DNA of 44,816 nucleotides from Nitrosomonadales bacterium (GCA_016195965.1 JACPYR010000013.1:1-44816), one strand, 5' to 3'. Shown: positions 33,504-42,921, counted from the first letter of the stretch. The notes: generated by a model from the sequence alone, not told the origin. A program made the numbers and translations.

Positions 33504-36011
33504 ATGGAATTCAAGCAAGTTAAAGCCAGCATCCTGAAAAAATCCCTCACCGAGCTACCAGCCTTGGGCATGGATGCACGCAGCATCGCGACGGACTTCC
33601 GGCGCTATTTCAGCCATACGCTGGGACGAGACAAGAACTGCAAGTCTGTACATTATTTATATACCGCCTTGGCCTATACGCTACATGACCGGTTGATGGA
33701 GCGTTGGAAAAATACTCATTACGCCTACAATGAAAGCAATTGCAAGCAAGCCTATTACCTGTCGCTGGAGTTCCTGATGGGCAGGGCACTCGGCAATGCG
33801 ATGCTTAATCTTGGGGTGCAAGACGAGACCACGCGTGCGATGTACGATCATGGCATCGTACTGGAAGAAATCGCGGAACGCGAACACGACGCCGGGCTGG
33901 GAAATGGCGGCCTGGGCCGCCTGGCTGCCTGCTTCCTCGATAGTTGTGCGACCTTGCAATTGCCCGTGATGGGCTATGGCATCCGCTACGAATATGGAAT
34001 GTTCCGCCAACGTATCGAAGGCGGGCACCAGATCGAGGAGCCAGACCACTGGCTGCGAGACGGTAATCCATGGGAACTGGAACGGCCAGAATTCACCCAA
34101 AAGGTACGTTTCGGCGGTCGCACCGAGTATTACCACGATCACTCAGGTGAACTGCGCGCACGCTGGGTGGATGCACATGCAGTGCTTGCCGTGCCCTACG
34201 ACATACCCGTGCCGGGCTACCAAAACGGGACGGTAAACACCTTGCGGTTATGGAGTGCTGCGGCAACCGACGAATTTGATTTGGGTGAGTTTAATGCCGG
34301 TAGCTACACAGAATCCGTCGCCGCAAAAAATGCCGCCGAGCACATCACCATGGTGCTCTACCCGAATGATGCCAGCGAAAACGGCAAGGAATTGCGCCTG
34401 CGTCAGCAATATTTTTTGGCTTCGGCCAGCCTCCAGGATATTTTGCGACGCTGGGTAAACCGTCATGGCAAAGATTTCACCAGTTTTGCCGCAAAAAATC
34501 ATTTCCAACTGAACGATACCCATCCCACCTGCGTCGTCCCCGAGCTGATGCGCCTGTTGATGGATGAACATGAGATGTCCTGGGATCAGGCATGGGCAAT
34601 TACCAGCAGCACGGTTGCTTACACCAACCATACCTTGCTGCCGGAAGCGCTGGAAAAGTGGCCGGTACGGATGTTCCGTGGCCTGTTGCCGCGCTTGCTG
34701 GAAATTATTTTTGAGATCAACGCGCGCTATTTGGCGCAGGTGACGCTGCAATGGCCGGGAGACATGGATCGCTTGCGGCGCATGTCCATCATCGAGGAAG
34801 GGCCCGATCCACATATCAGGATGGCCTATCTGGCTATCGTGGCAAGCTTTTCAGTAAATGGCGTCGCAGCCCTGCATTCGGAACTGCTGGAACAAACCTT
34901 GTTCCGCGATTTTTATGAACTGTGGCCAAAAAAATTCAATAACAAAACCAATGGCGTTACCCAACGCCGCTGGCTGGCCTGGGCCAATCCGGCACTCGGC
35001 CAGTTGATCACCGCAAAAATCGGCGACGGCTGGACCACAGATCTGGGGCAATTGCGCAAACTTGCACGTTATGCGGATGAAGCCTCATTCAGGAAGCAGT
35101 GGCGCAAGACCAGCCAAGTCAACAAGGCGCGCCTTGCCGCTCTGGTGCAGCAGGAATGCGGGGTCACCTTTAATACCAGCGCGCTGTTCGACGTTCAAGT
35201 CAAGCGCATCCATGAGTACAAGCGCCAGTTATTGAATGTGCTGCACGTTATTCACCTGTACGACCGTATCAAGCGGGGCGACACCGTCAACTGGATACCG
35301 CGCTGTGTGTTGATCGGGGGCAAGGCGGCACCCGGTTACATGATGGCAAAAAATATCATCAAGCTGATCTGCAATGTCGCAAATGTCGTGAATAACGATC
35401 CTGCGGTCGGCGATTTGCTCAAGGTGGCGTTCCTGCCTAATTACCGTGTGACCGCAATGGAAATCGTCTGCGCCGGCACCGATCTGTCCGAACAGATTTC
35501 CACTGCCGGAAAAGAGGCTTCAGGCACCGGCAATATGAAGTTCATGATGAACGGTGCGCTCACCATCGGCACGCTGGATGGCGCCAACATCGAGATGCGC
35601 GAAGAAGTCGGTGCAGAAAACTTCTTTCTGTTCGGGTTGACCGCCGAAGAAGTCGAGGGGAGAAGGGCGCGGCATCATCCGAATGCGATCATCGCTGCAG
35701 ACGAAGATTTGAAACGTGTAATGCACCTGCTGAATTCCGGGCATTTCAACCAGTTCGAGCCGAATATTTTTGATCCCATCATCAATTCGTTGACCTCATA
35801 TGGTGACTACTGGATGACGACAGCCGACTTCCGCAGTTATGTCGATGCGCAGCAGCGCGCCGCCGAAGCCTTTCGCGATCAAGAGCACTGGACGCGCATG
35901 AGCATTCTCAACACCGCTGCCAGCGGAAAATTCTCCAGCGACCGCACCATTCAGGAATATAACAAGGACATCTGGAAATTGAAGCCGATCAAGGCATTTC
36001 CGGTGGAATGA
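33504..36011 (+). CDS. glgP: Glycogen/maltodextrin phosphorylase (GT35), third copy
   Basis: This 835-residue classical phosphorylase is related to, but clearly diverged from, the one at 21769. It has YYLSLEFLMGRAL, DAGLGNGGLGRLAACFLDS, HFQLNDTHPTCVVPELMRL and VKRIHEYKRQLLNV, and the PLP lysine lies in EASGTGNMKFMMNGALTIG. It appears intact. The Shine-Dalgarno is not obvious. The 129 bp upstream are AT-rich and hold no gene. It is followed after 7 bases by a REP/MITE-like element at a convergent junction. A third phosphorylase suggests condition-specific isozymes. Confidence 0.96.
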   Translation: MEFKQVKASILKKSLTELPALGMDARSIATDFRRYFSHTLGRDKNCKSVHYLYTALAYTLHDRLMERWKNTHYAYNESNCKQAYYLSLEFLMGRALGNAMLNLGVQDETTRAMYDHGIVLEEIAEREHDAGLGNGGLGRLAACFLDSCATLQLPVMGYGIRYEYGMFRQRIEGGHQIEEPDHWLRDGNPWELERPEFTQKVRFGGRTEYYHDHSGELRARWVDAHAVLAVPYDIPVPGYQNGTVNTLRLWSAAATDEFDLGEFNAGSYTESVAAKNAAEHITMVLYPNDASENGKELRLRQQYFLASASLQDILRRWVNRHGKDFTSFAAKNHFQLNDTHPTCVVPELMRLLMDEHEMSWDQAWAITSSTVAYTNHTLLPEALEKWPVRMFRGLLPRLLEIIFEINARYLAQVTLQWPGDMDRLRRMSIIEEGPDPHIRMAYLAIVASFSVNGVAALHSELLEQTLFRDFYELWPKKFNNKTNGVTQRRWLAWANPALGQLITAKIGDGWTTDLGQLRKLARYADEASFRKQWRKTSQVNKARLAALVQQECGVTFNTSALFDVQVKRIHEYKRQLLNVLHVIHLYDRIKRGDTVNWIPRCVLIGGKAAPGYMMAKNIIKLICNVANVVNNDPAVGDLLKVAFLPNYRVTAMEIVCAGTDLSEQISTAGKEASGTGNMKFMMNGALTIGTLDGANIEMREEVGAENFFLFGLTAEEVEGRRARHHPNAIIAADEDLKRVMHLLNSGHFNQFEPNIFDPIINSLTSYGDYWMTTADFRSYVDAQQRAAEAFRDQEHWTRMSILNTAASGKFSSDRTIQEYNKDIWKLKPIKAFPVE

Positions 36012-36018
36012 CCCTTTG

Positions 36019-36184
36019 CTAGTGTAGCGTTGCACTGTTGACTAAACTCTTAATGGAGTTATCAAGCAACTCCTTTGTGGGAGCGGCTTTAGCCGCGATG
36101 CGGACAGTAAACTCGAGCGAGACCAATCGCGGCTAAAGCCGCTCCCACTGGAGAAGTTAAGTTCCAAACAGAATGCAACACTAG
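36019..36184 (+). repeat. REP/MITE-like element, copy 3 (short form)
   Basis: This matches the core of copy 1: CTAGTGTAGCGTTGCACTG at the left, a perfect 23-base inverted repeat (36077-36099 and 36126-36148), and GCAACACTAG at the right. It lacks the extra hairpin module found in copies 1 and 2. The ends carry CTAG on both sides. It lies in the convergent gap between glgP3 and the radical SAM gene. Confidence 0.88.
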
Positions 36185-36232
36185 ATGTGATGACCGCTGG
36201 AGAGGGCGGATAATTTCCCAATCTGCGTGGAT

Positions 36233-36268
36233 AAAAAAGGCTTATTTCCAAAGGAAATAAGCCTTTTT
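36233..36268. terminator. Bidirectional intrinsic terminator
   Basis: A 13-bp stem (AAGGCTTATTTCC, loop AAA, GGAAATAAGCCTT) is bordered by a run of A on the left and T on the right, so it can end transcription in both directions. It serves the convergent glgP3 and radical SAM genes. Confidence 0.9.
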
Positions 36269-36314
36269 CGGATGTGGCGTCAAAATCCGGAGCGAACATG
36301 CTCAGGTATTACTG

Positions 36315-38015
36315 CTAAACCTCCTGCTTTTCAACCGGGGCTGCCAAAGCCTTGGGAAGAACATCCGCCATGTCAGGGAAACGTCTGAGCTCGGGCTTGA
36401 GTTTGGGTCCCAGATACTTGTAGATCAGCAGCGCATGGTCACGGTAATACGCCGTCAAATTAGAGTGTGGATGGAATTGCCGGAAGAACGGCAGAGCCCT
36501 GAGGAAATTATGCCACGCTTCTTCCATGGTTACTCCGCTGGAACAACGGTAAGCCAATTGCCCGCCTATTGGGGTCTCACCCACCACCCAGCTTTCCTCA
36601 ATTCCATAATTTTCTGGGTTCTTGGCGATGGGTGATCCGGCGTCGAGGCCGAAAGGCCCGCTGTTGATGGCGTAGATGTAGTCTCTATTGTCATTCAGGA
36701 AGTTGAGGGTGTCGGCAAATTCTTGGTGCGTTTCTGTAGGGAACCCACAGATCACGAAGACATGATTTTCAATTCCGACTTCGTGGGCATTTTTCATCAC
36801 CTCTGCGATCTCCTCGACTTGTGTGCCTTTGCCCATCAGGTCAAGTATCCGTTGGTTGCCACTTTCCAATCCCCACAACAAAAATTTGCACCCTGATTCT
36901 GCAATTGACTTCAGTACAGCCGGGGTAAAAGTCCTGTTGGGTTTCGAATATGCGTAATAGGTGATGTCCAACCCTGCGTTTTTGATGGCTTCTGCCAGAC
37001 GCACAAACTGCCCCGGGGCGATCATTTCATCGACGAAGGAAAAATTGCGCAGCCCCTTGTCGACGAAGTGCTGCAGCACTTCGATGATCGCATCCAGAGA
37101 GCGCACCCGATACGTATCACCGGCTGAAAAGTAGTGCACACAGAATGTACACTTCCGCCAGTAGCAACCCCGGGAAAGCAACAGCGGAATGACGGGTTCG
37201 GGAGAAAAGTAGGCGTTCAAGTTGAGTCCGCCAAAGTCTGGGATACCGAATTGATCGACATCTTTGTGAAATATCGGCGGCTCTTTCACGACTTGGCCTG
37301 CATCCCAATATACCGCCCCGGCAACACCCTTGGGGTCGCCACCTTGGCTTAACAGTTGCACGAGGGGTGCTTCACCGTCGCCGGCCACGATGACGTCCGC
37401 AGCTTCGGGATACCATTTCATGAAATGGACTGCACCATCTATCAGGCAACTCCCCCCCATGAAAACCTTCAGTTTGGATTGTTGGCGCAGAAACCGCCCT
37501 ATTGCCGCACCGACGGGAAGTTGCTCCGAAAAGATCATCGAGACACCGACATAAGTTGGCTTTAATGCCAGTATCTGATTCATGCAATCTTTGAGCAGCG
37601 GGGTCAGCTTTTGACTACGCTCATATTCCGCACAATCAACGGTTAGCATCTTGGTGGAAAATTCGATGAATCTTGAAAACACCCCACCGCACTTCTCGTA
37701 AATATCCGGGCGGGTCAGCATGAAGTCATTATCTTCCCCCTTTAAAACCTTAACAGCCTCGAGCAATTCCTGTTTAGTCGTGCCAAGTTGTTTATATATA
37801 TGTTCGCTAAAATCACCAGTGCCGGATTTCAGTCCGGTAAATACACTGTCGAGAACCCAAAGATTCAAATCCAGTAATTTGACCTCCCAATCAGGCAGCT
37901 GTCGTTCGACATAACCTTTCAGCATCGCAATTCCCAAAGGAGGCGATGTTGATATGGTGACAGGGGGAAAAACCAGGACCAATGTTTTTTTGGCCGTTTT
38001 CTTGGCGGTTTTCAT
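36315..38015 (-). CDS. B12-binding-domain radical SAM protein (orphan)
   Basis: This 566-residue protein has an N-terminal cobalamin-binding-like domain (about 10-220; LVLVFPPVTISTSPPLGIAML, then VGVSMIFSEQLPVG and MGGSCL) and a radical SAM barrel. The cluster cysteines read GCYWRKCTFC, that is CX4CX2C rather than the usual CX3CX2C. LLWGLESGNQRILDLMGKG and VICGFPTETHQEF are typical of this class. ATG 38015 is preferred because AGGAAG precedes it; a TTG at 38036 would add seven residues. Family members do B12-dependent methylations and other radical reactions, but the substrate here is unknown and no precursor peptide or pathway gene is adjacent. It is flanked by a repeat and IS remnants. Confidence 0.85.
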   Translation of the reverse strand: MKTAKKTAKKTLVLVFPPVTISTSPPLGIAMLKGYVERQLPDWEVKLLDLNLWVLDSVFTGLKSGTGDFSEHIYKQLGTTKQELLEAVKVLKGEDNDFMLTRPDIYEKCGGVFSRFIEFSTKMLTVDCAEYERSQKLTPLLKDCMNQILALKPTYVGVSMIFSEQLPVGAAIGRFLRQQSKLKVFMGGSCLIDGAVHFMKWYPEAADVIVAGDGEAPLVQLLSQGGDPKGVAGAVYWDAGQVVKEPPIFHKDVDQFGIPDFGGLNLNAYFSPEPVIPLLLSRGCYWRKCTFCVHYFSAGDTYRVRSLDAIIEVLQHFVDKGLRNFSFVDEMIAPGQFVRLAEAIKNAGLDITYYAYSKPNRTFTPAVLKSIAESGCKFLLWGLESGNQRILDLMGKGTQVEEIAEVMKNAHEVGIENHVFVICGFPTETHQEFADTLNFLNDNRDYIYAINSGPFGLDAGSPIAKNPENYGIEESWVVGETPIGGQLAYRCSSGVTMEEAWHNFLRALPFFRQFHPHSNLTAYYRDHALLIYKYLGPKLKPELRRFPDMADVLPKALAAPVEKQEV

Positions 38016-38218
38016 GCAGCTTCCTTGACTAAACAACCACGGGCCAAAGCACGTGAGTTCAAATTACGGACTGAATGTCCGGATATATGCGTCGACTGAA
38101 CGACCGTAGCTTCCTCATTATTTCACAGTAGGGAGGTTGGATATTATTGCATACGAAAGTTCACTTGTGGCATTCTCCCGGACACGTTCGTGGTTATATC
38201 GAAACATTCCCACGTTCA

Positions 38219-38383
38219 TCAGGCAATTTTCGAAACTTCACTCAGCATCGCTTTCCCAGCGCCACTGCCGATCTTGGGTGCAATCGAGTCTATCGTCGCC
38301 CACAGCGAGGGATACTCACTGCGATGCTCTTGCACCAGCTGGACTGATCGCTCTTTTACTTCGGGAGAATATTCGTTTGACCC
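38219..38383 (-). pseudogene. Remnant of IS3-family transposase OrfA
   Basis: On the minus strand the frame reads [15 protein letters not shown] followed by [17 protein letters not shown], the N-terminal helix-turn-helix region of IS3-type OrfA (consensus SPEVRERAVRMV.EH). Similarity ends after KIG near 38265 and the frame stops at 38219-38221; an in-frame stop also lies just upstream of the similarity. The rest of the element is missing. The flanking 38016-38218 shows no recognizable gene. Confidence 0.7.
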
Positions 38384-38464
38384 TAAAAACCGCAGTTGCC
38401 CCTATGCAAACCCTCTGTAAATGAAGCAGGCTGTGGAATTGATCACTTTTAGAGGAGTCACCCG

Positions 38465-38653
38465 ATGGGTGAATCAAAACTGAAGCAAGCAAAGTACGAA
38501 GAAACGCTCATGACGTGCGCAAGCGTGCAGACCGTGGCGGGTCGAGTCCGGGTGCGCTGGGAAAGCAAAAGTGCAGCCACGCCGATGGGACAGTTAGCGT
38601 ACTTCATCGAGTTTCTCACCCTGACCGGATTGTGGTCGCGCTGGCAACATTGA
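38465..38653 (+). pseudogene. Truncated N-terminus of a DDE transposase (IS4/IS1380-like)
   Basis: This 62-codon frame has a good Shine-Dalgarno (GAGGAGTCACCCG). It contains GRVRVRWESKSAATPMGQLA and FIEFLTLTGLWSRW, resembling the beginning of IS4/IS1380-type transposases (G.V...WD..A..TPLGQL.FF..FL...GLF..W). It then stops abruptly, and no catalytic DDE region follows. The exact IS family is uncertain. Likely a remnant left by deletion. Confidence 0.5.
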
Positions 38654-38697
38654 AGGAAAATTCACAGTTCAATTGATGAAGAATCAAACATGTAAGG

Positions 38698-39615
38698 TTA
38701 TCGCTGATCGTGCGGAACTGTCACCGTTGTACTGACAGTCGATTTATTGCCTGAGCCATCGGTGGCTGAATAGGTAATGGTGTAGATGCGGCCAGCCAGG
38801 TTGGTTCCCGTGCGTGTCGCGCGCAGGCTGAATTGGCGATCGTCAGCGCCATATTGGGCTCCCTGAATGTCGTCCGCTGCCAGCACCTCGTTGGAGCTGA
38901 TGGATACGAGTTGGATTTCTGGCTGGGGATCATAATCATCTTTAACCGCCAAGTTAATCACAACATCCACCATCTTGTTATTGGGCGGCCAAATTACTGC
39001 AGGAATTGCGCTCACCGTGAGTGCAGGCGGTGCGGTATCGCCTTTCTCAACAGGTATCGACAAGATGTCGTTTCCATAGATTACTGACGCATACCCACGT
39101 ACATAAGCATAGTCTGGACGTTCCACCTTTACAGAGAACTCACTAGATGTTTGTCCCGACGCGATAGCCTTGCCACCCGGATAGACTTGGGGTGCATTCG
39201 TTTCTTTGAGGAGTTGAGGCCAAAGTTCCTTGACAAAAGAGCCTTCAATCCAGTCTATGCCCATTGCCCCACCTTCGTCCGCCTCCGTAATAAGCTTACC
39301 TCCCCATCCATCAGGACATGAAATTATTGAGGGGGGATACCACATATCTATCGAGGCTAGGTCAGGGGCGGCAGGATCATCAGGCAACTCATTAAACCCA
39401 ACGAAACTGCTGTCCTCTTCACCTGTATTGCCGAGAGTAATTCTATTGATGCTTTGTGTACCATTATTTTTGACCTGATAACGGTAAATCACATACCCCC
39501 CGTAATGCATACCTGTTGCAATAATTTGAACCGGCTTAGCATTAGTCTGGGGATAAGTCGGCACCGAGAGCGCGAACAGGGATAAGGCGCAAACTATTTT
39601 AATAAAATCAATCAT
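38698..39615 (-). CDS. Secreted protein with C-terminal Ig-like/HYR-type repeat domain
   Basis: This 305-residue protein has a signal peptide (about 1-24). Its uncharacterized middle region contains WWYPPS-like and CPDGWGG-like segments. The C-terminal domain (about 205-300; PALTVSAIPAVIWPPNNKM, YTITYSATDGSGN) is of the beta-sandwich type found in bacterial surface and exported proteins. The start has GAGGTGA, which overlaps the stop codon of the upstream M15-like gene, so the two are coupled. Base composition is visibly poorer in GC than the chemotaxis and metabolic genes, fitting acquired DNA. Function unknown; probably surface or periplasmic. Confidence 0.75.
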   Translation of the reverse strand: MIDFIKIVCALSLFALSVPTYPQTNAKPVQIIATGMHYGGYVIYRYQVKNNGTQSINRITLGNTGEEDSSFVGFNELPDDPAAPDLASIDMWYPPSIISCPDGWGGKLITEADEGGAMGIDWIEGSFVKELWPQLLKETNAPQVYPGGKAIASGQTSSEFSVKVERPDYAYVRGYASVIYGNDILSIPVEKGDTAPPALTVSAIPAVIWPPNNKMVDVVINLAVKDDYDPQPEIQLVSISSNEVLAADDIQGAQYGADDRQFSLRATRTGTNLAGRIYTITYSATDGSGNKSTVSTTVTVPHDQR

Positions 39616-39621
39616 GGCTAT

Positions 39622-40326
39622 TCACCTCGGGGACTCAAAATGTGATCGGTCATTGGGCACAGTTCTGAACATGGCGCACCCGGCCGCAATTGTATCGGCA
39701 TCCTTATAGTCCGAAAGACCAATATCAACGGCACGTCCAGATGAATGAGGCGAGGTCTTCCCTGGCTGGTGCGAAAACTTGCTGTGATATTTAAACTCGG
39801 CTTTAACTTGGCGCTTGATATCGGCACATGCCGCATCGTTATTGTTCATAAGCAATTGCCATTTGTCGTAAACCTCACGGATATGCGTTTGATACGCCGG
39901 GGGTCTATAGCCAGATACTAATCTGGCTATGATACGAGGTCGATGCGCTCGTGCCGCCCTCGCAATACAGGCTGCGCCGTCGCGGGTGGCCTGGGTCACA
40001 TTAATCATATCTTTGAAACCGTTTTCATAGGGTTGCACTGCAGGATCTATTGGCGTAAGTGGATCAACTGGACAGGCATTTGACCTTGAACAAGTCTGAC
40101 CATCCGGGTTTGGTGTGTAAGGAATTTCCGATCTTGTAGTAGGAACTGGGCATTGCTTTTTTAGAATTGGAATGTGATATGTGCTCCCAATTGCATAAAC
40201 ACCAATAAAATCATTATACGAAATATCTAGATAAGACATATACAACCATAACTGGAAGCTATAAGGATTTATATTATTCCTTAAAATAATAATACATGGT
40301 TGTCCATCCAGCACAACCGGAAACAT
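39622..40326 (-). pseudogene. M15-peptidase-like domain, probably the 3' part of a frameshifted gene
   Basis: The frame (234 residues) ends in a domain with SGYRPPAYQT, SPHSSGRAVDIG and DRSHFE. These are the zinc-ligand motifs (SxHxxGxAxD and HxE) of M15/VanY-type D-Ala-D-Ala carboxypeptidases, which cleave peptidoglycan stem peptides. There is no signal peptide and no Shine-Dalgarno before its first ATG (40326). The frame upstream, offset by one base, has both. The simplest reading is one exported peptidase gene broken by an indel near 40274-40326; two coupled genes or programmed frameshifting are alternatives. Confidence 0.6.
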
Positions 40327-40606
40327 TCACTTGCATGGACAAAATAGCCATCAAAGCTTCTTCAGTAGTAAGGAACTCTCCAGTTCCTGCACTACCACTG
40401 CATTCGTGAGTCATACCACCTATTTGCACATCAGCATTATAGGTATAATATGGCAAGCTCCAAGATTCAATGATTGGCACAGTTTCGGCAAGCGAGGAAA
40501 AAGGAACGGCAGCCAAAAATAAAACTGCAACCTTGTGGTTGAGTATAGTCAAACAAGTGCAGACCATTCGATTCAACCGGTTTGCTCCATGTACATCCGT
40601 TCCCAT
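40274..40606 (-). CDS. Exported N-terminal segment, frame overlapping the M15-like ORF
   Basis: This 110-residue frame has a strong Shine-Dalgarno (AAGGAGG) before ATG 40606 and a signal peptide (hydrophobic VAVLFLAAVPFSSLAE at about 27-42). The mature part has two cysteines and no domain I recognize. It overlaps the M15-like frame by 53 bases in the +1 frame. It ends in YYYFKE immediately where the other frame continues with NPYSFQLWLYMSY, which would read naturally as one protein if a base were restored. Taken alone, it would be a small secreted protein. Confidence 0.6.
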   Translation of the reverse strand: MGTDVHGANRLNRMVCTCLTILNHKVAVLFLAAVPFSSLAETVPIIESWSLPYYTYNADVQIGGMTHECSGSAGTGEFLTTEEALMAILSMQVNVSGCAGWTTMYYYFKE

Positions 40607-40790
40607 GTCGCCTCCTTGTAGTTGGTCGTGCCGTGCAACTGGTGTTAAACAGTTTTCTATTTATTGCCGAACAACGCTCCCAAACTCATAAGATCAACAC
40701 AAGGTTGCACACTAGCGATTTACCTGTAGCTTCGTCTATAGGATTTGGCTGAATTTCACTCAGCTATTTCGTGTACTGTTCGTAAGAATG

Positions 40791-40819
40791 TTGTCGCTGA
40801 CCAAAAATTGACCCACTTA
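40791..40819. mobile_element. Possible IS21-type terminal sequence in the 40607-41078 gap
   Basis: The sequence TCGCTGACCAAAAATTGACCC resembles the terminal repeats of IS21-family elements (GACCAAAATTGACCCA pattern), but no istA or istB coding sequence follows. The rest of the 472-bp gap has no gene I can support, only a 19-base palindrome at 40850. Confidence 0.35.
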
Positions 40820-40849
40820 TTCCATTTTCACTTCAAACGGGAAATAATC

Positions 40850-40868
40850 CGTCGGGTTTAACCCGACG
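40850..40868. repeat. Perfect 19-base palindrome
   Basis: CGTCGGGTT-T-AACCCGACG forms a perfect 9-bp inverted repeat around a central T. It could be a small hairpin, an operator-like site or part of a dispersed repeat. It lies in a gene-free gap downstream of recQ with no T-run, so it is not a clear terminator. Confidence 0.5.
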
Positions 40869-41078
40869 CTGGCTCTGTCGTGAGGAATTCCGACCTACAA
40901 AATGCTCGATTGAAATGGAATTGGTATCAGGCATGCCATTCGCGGCTCCATACCCAGCGCCGTAAACTTGCCCTTGGCGGTTCGTTTACAGATTGTCGTA
41001 TTGCTGTACTTCGCCACAGTCAGCATCGGATCTAATGTGCTCCATTGCAAAACCGCTGGCTTGAAGCATCATTCGTAT

Positions 41079-42917
41079 CTATTGCGATAGATCTTTATTT
41101 TGGTTGTCAATTACTTCTATAAAATGGGGAGCGTAGCGCGAGAGCTTAGCCTGTCCGACGCCACTGATTTTACTGAATTCTGCCGTAGTACGCGGACGTT
41201 GATTGAGAATTTCCAGCAAGGTGCTGTCGTGGAAAATCACATAGGGTGGAACGCCCTGTTCGCGGGCGAGTGCTATGCGTTTGGCTTTGAGGGCGATCCA
41301 TAGCGGATCGTCGTTCGCCCCGGAAAATGGCTCGCGTGATTTGCTAGTTCGTTGCGACTGTCGGCCAGTTTTCCTGATGGCTGGATCGGCATCTCGGCGC
41401 AGCCATACCGATTGTTCTCCCCGCAGTATCGGGCGTGCGGCTTCGGTAAGTTTCAGTCCGCCATAGGCTTCGATATCGGTTTCCAAAAGGCCGCTCGCCA
41501 CCAGTTGGCGATAGACGCTGCTCCATTGCGAGGCGTTCAATTCCTTGCCTATGCCGAAAGTGGAAAGCGTTTGGTGATTGAGCTTTTCGATGCGATCGGT
41601 GAGCTTGCCGATCAGCACGTCGCTCAAGTGTCCGGCACCGAAACGTTGTCCGGTACGAAAGACGCAGGATAACGCCATTTGTGCTGCCAGCGTAGCATCC
41701 CAGGTATCCACTGGCTCCAAGCAATTGTCACAGGCACCGCAGTTGCCCGGATGTTCTTCGCCGAAATAGCGCAGCAGGGTTTGATGGCGGCAGGTGGTCG
41801 ATTCACAGTATCCGAGCAATGCATCCAGCTTTTGTCGTTCCAGGCGCTTGCGTTCTTCGGACGCCTCGCCGCTGTCTATCATCTGACGCATAGACACGAC
41901 ATCGCCAAGACCGTATGCCAGCCAAGCGTTGGCGGACTGACCGTCGCGCCCGGCGCGACCGGTTTCCTGATAGTAGCCCTCCATGCTTTTCGGCAGGTCG
42001 AGATGAGCGACGAAACGCACGTTGGGTTTGTCTATCCCCATGCCGAACGCGACAGTAGCCACCATCACCACACCTTCTTCGCGCAGAAAGCGGCTCTGAT
42101 TTTTGCCGCGCGTCGTGGCATCCAGTCCGGCGTGATAGGGCAGTGCATCCCAGCCTTGTCCTTTTAACCAAGCGGCGGTTTCTTCGACTTTCTTGCGCGA
42201 CAAGCAATACACAATGCCTGCATCATTAGGATGTTCTGCTTCAAGAAATGTCTGTAACTGATTGCGTGCATTATTTTTTTGAGTGACGCGATAGCGAATA
42301 TTGGCACGATCGAAGCTGGATACGAACTGGCGTGCTTGTTGTAACGCTAGCCGCTCGACGATCTCGCCGCGCGTTGGCTTGTCAGCAGTTGCGGTCAGCG
42401 CAATACGCGGCACCGCAGGAAAACGTTCGTGCAACACCGTCAGCGCGCGGTACTCGGGGCGGAAGTCGTGGCCCCATTGAGAAACGCAGTGCGCTTCATC
42501 GATCGCAAACAGCGCAAGCCCGTTAACTTCTTGCAAACGCTCCAGCAGATTCAGGAAACTGTCCGTCATCAAGCGTTCAGGAGCGACATAGAGCAGGTCG
42601 AGTTCGCCGCGCAGCATTTGATTTTGCACTGCACGCGCTGCATCGGCGCCGATGCTGGAATTGAGGAAGGCGGCCTTTACCCCAAGCTGGCGTAGCGCAT
42701 CTACCTGATCCTGCATCAGCGCAATCAGCGGTGAGACCACGATGCCCACACCAGGACGCAGTAGTGCTGGAATCTGATAACACAGCGACTTGCCGCCGCC
42801 TGTCGGCATCAGCACCAGCGCATCGCCGCCTGCGATGACATGTTCAATAATCGCCTGCTGTTCACCGCGGAAAGCCGCGTAGCCGAATACGGAGCGCAGG
42901 GAATCCAGAGATTGCAT
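41079..42917 (-). CDS. recQ: ATP-dependent DNA helicase RecQ
   Basis: This 612-residue 3'-5' helicase acts in recombination and replication repair. Walker A lies at about 38-48 ([12 protein letters not shown]), with DEAH and the aromatic-rich loop ([18 protein letters not shown]) near 140 and motif VI ([10 protein letters not shown]) near 320. A four-cysteine zinc site follows (CRHQ...CGACDNC, about 378-402), then a winged-helix RQC region and a C-terminal HRDC domain (about 525-605; [14 protein letters not shown]). ATG 42917, four bases after the pgi stop, is preferred over a TTG at 42929 that would overlap pgi. Co-transcription with pgi is likely. Confidence 0.96.
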   Translation of the reverse strand: MQSLDSLRSVFGYAAFRGEQQAIIEHVIAGGDALVLMPTGGGKSLCYQIPALLRPGVGIVVSPLIALMQDQVDALRQLGVKAAFLNSSIGADAARAVQNQMLRGELDLLYVAPERLMTDSFLNLLERLQEVNGLALFAIDEAHCVSQWGHDFRPEYRALTVLHERFPAVPRIALTATADKPTRGEIVERLALQQARQFVSSFDRANIRYRVTQKNNARNQLQTFLEAEHPNDAGIVYCLSRKKVEETAAWLKGQGWDALPYHAGLDATTRGKNQSRFLREEGVVMVATVAFGMGIDKPNVRFVAHLDLPKSMEGYYQETGRAGRDGQSANAWLAYGLGDVVSMRQMIDSGEASEERKRLERQKLDALLGYCESTTCRHQTLLRYFGEEHPGNCGACDNCLEPVDTWDATLAAQMALSCVFRTGQRFGAGHLSDVLIGKLTDRIEKLNHQTLSTFGIGKELNASQWSSVYRQLVASGLLETDIEAYGGLKLTEAARPILRGEQSVWLRRDADPAIRKTGRQSQRTSKSREPFSGANDDPLWIALKAKRIALAREQGVPPYVIFHDSTLLEILNQRPRTTAEFSKISGVGQAKLSRYAPHFIEVIDNQNKDLSQ

Positions 42918-42921
42918 ACTG

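Noticed and set aside
38137..38424. Plus-strand frames of 66-95 codons in the IS remnant region
   Set aside because: The minus strand of the same segment reads IS3 OrfA similarity; the plus frames are shadows.
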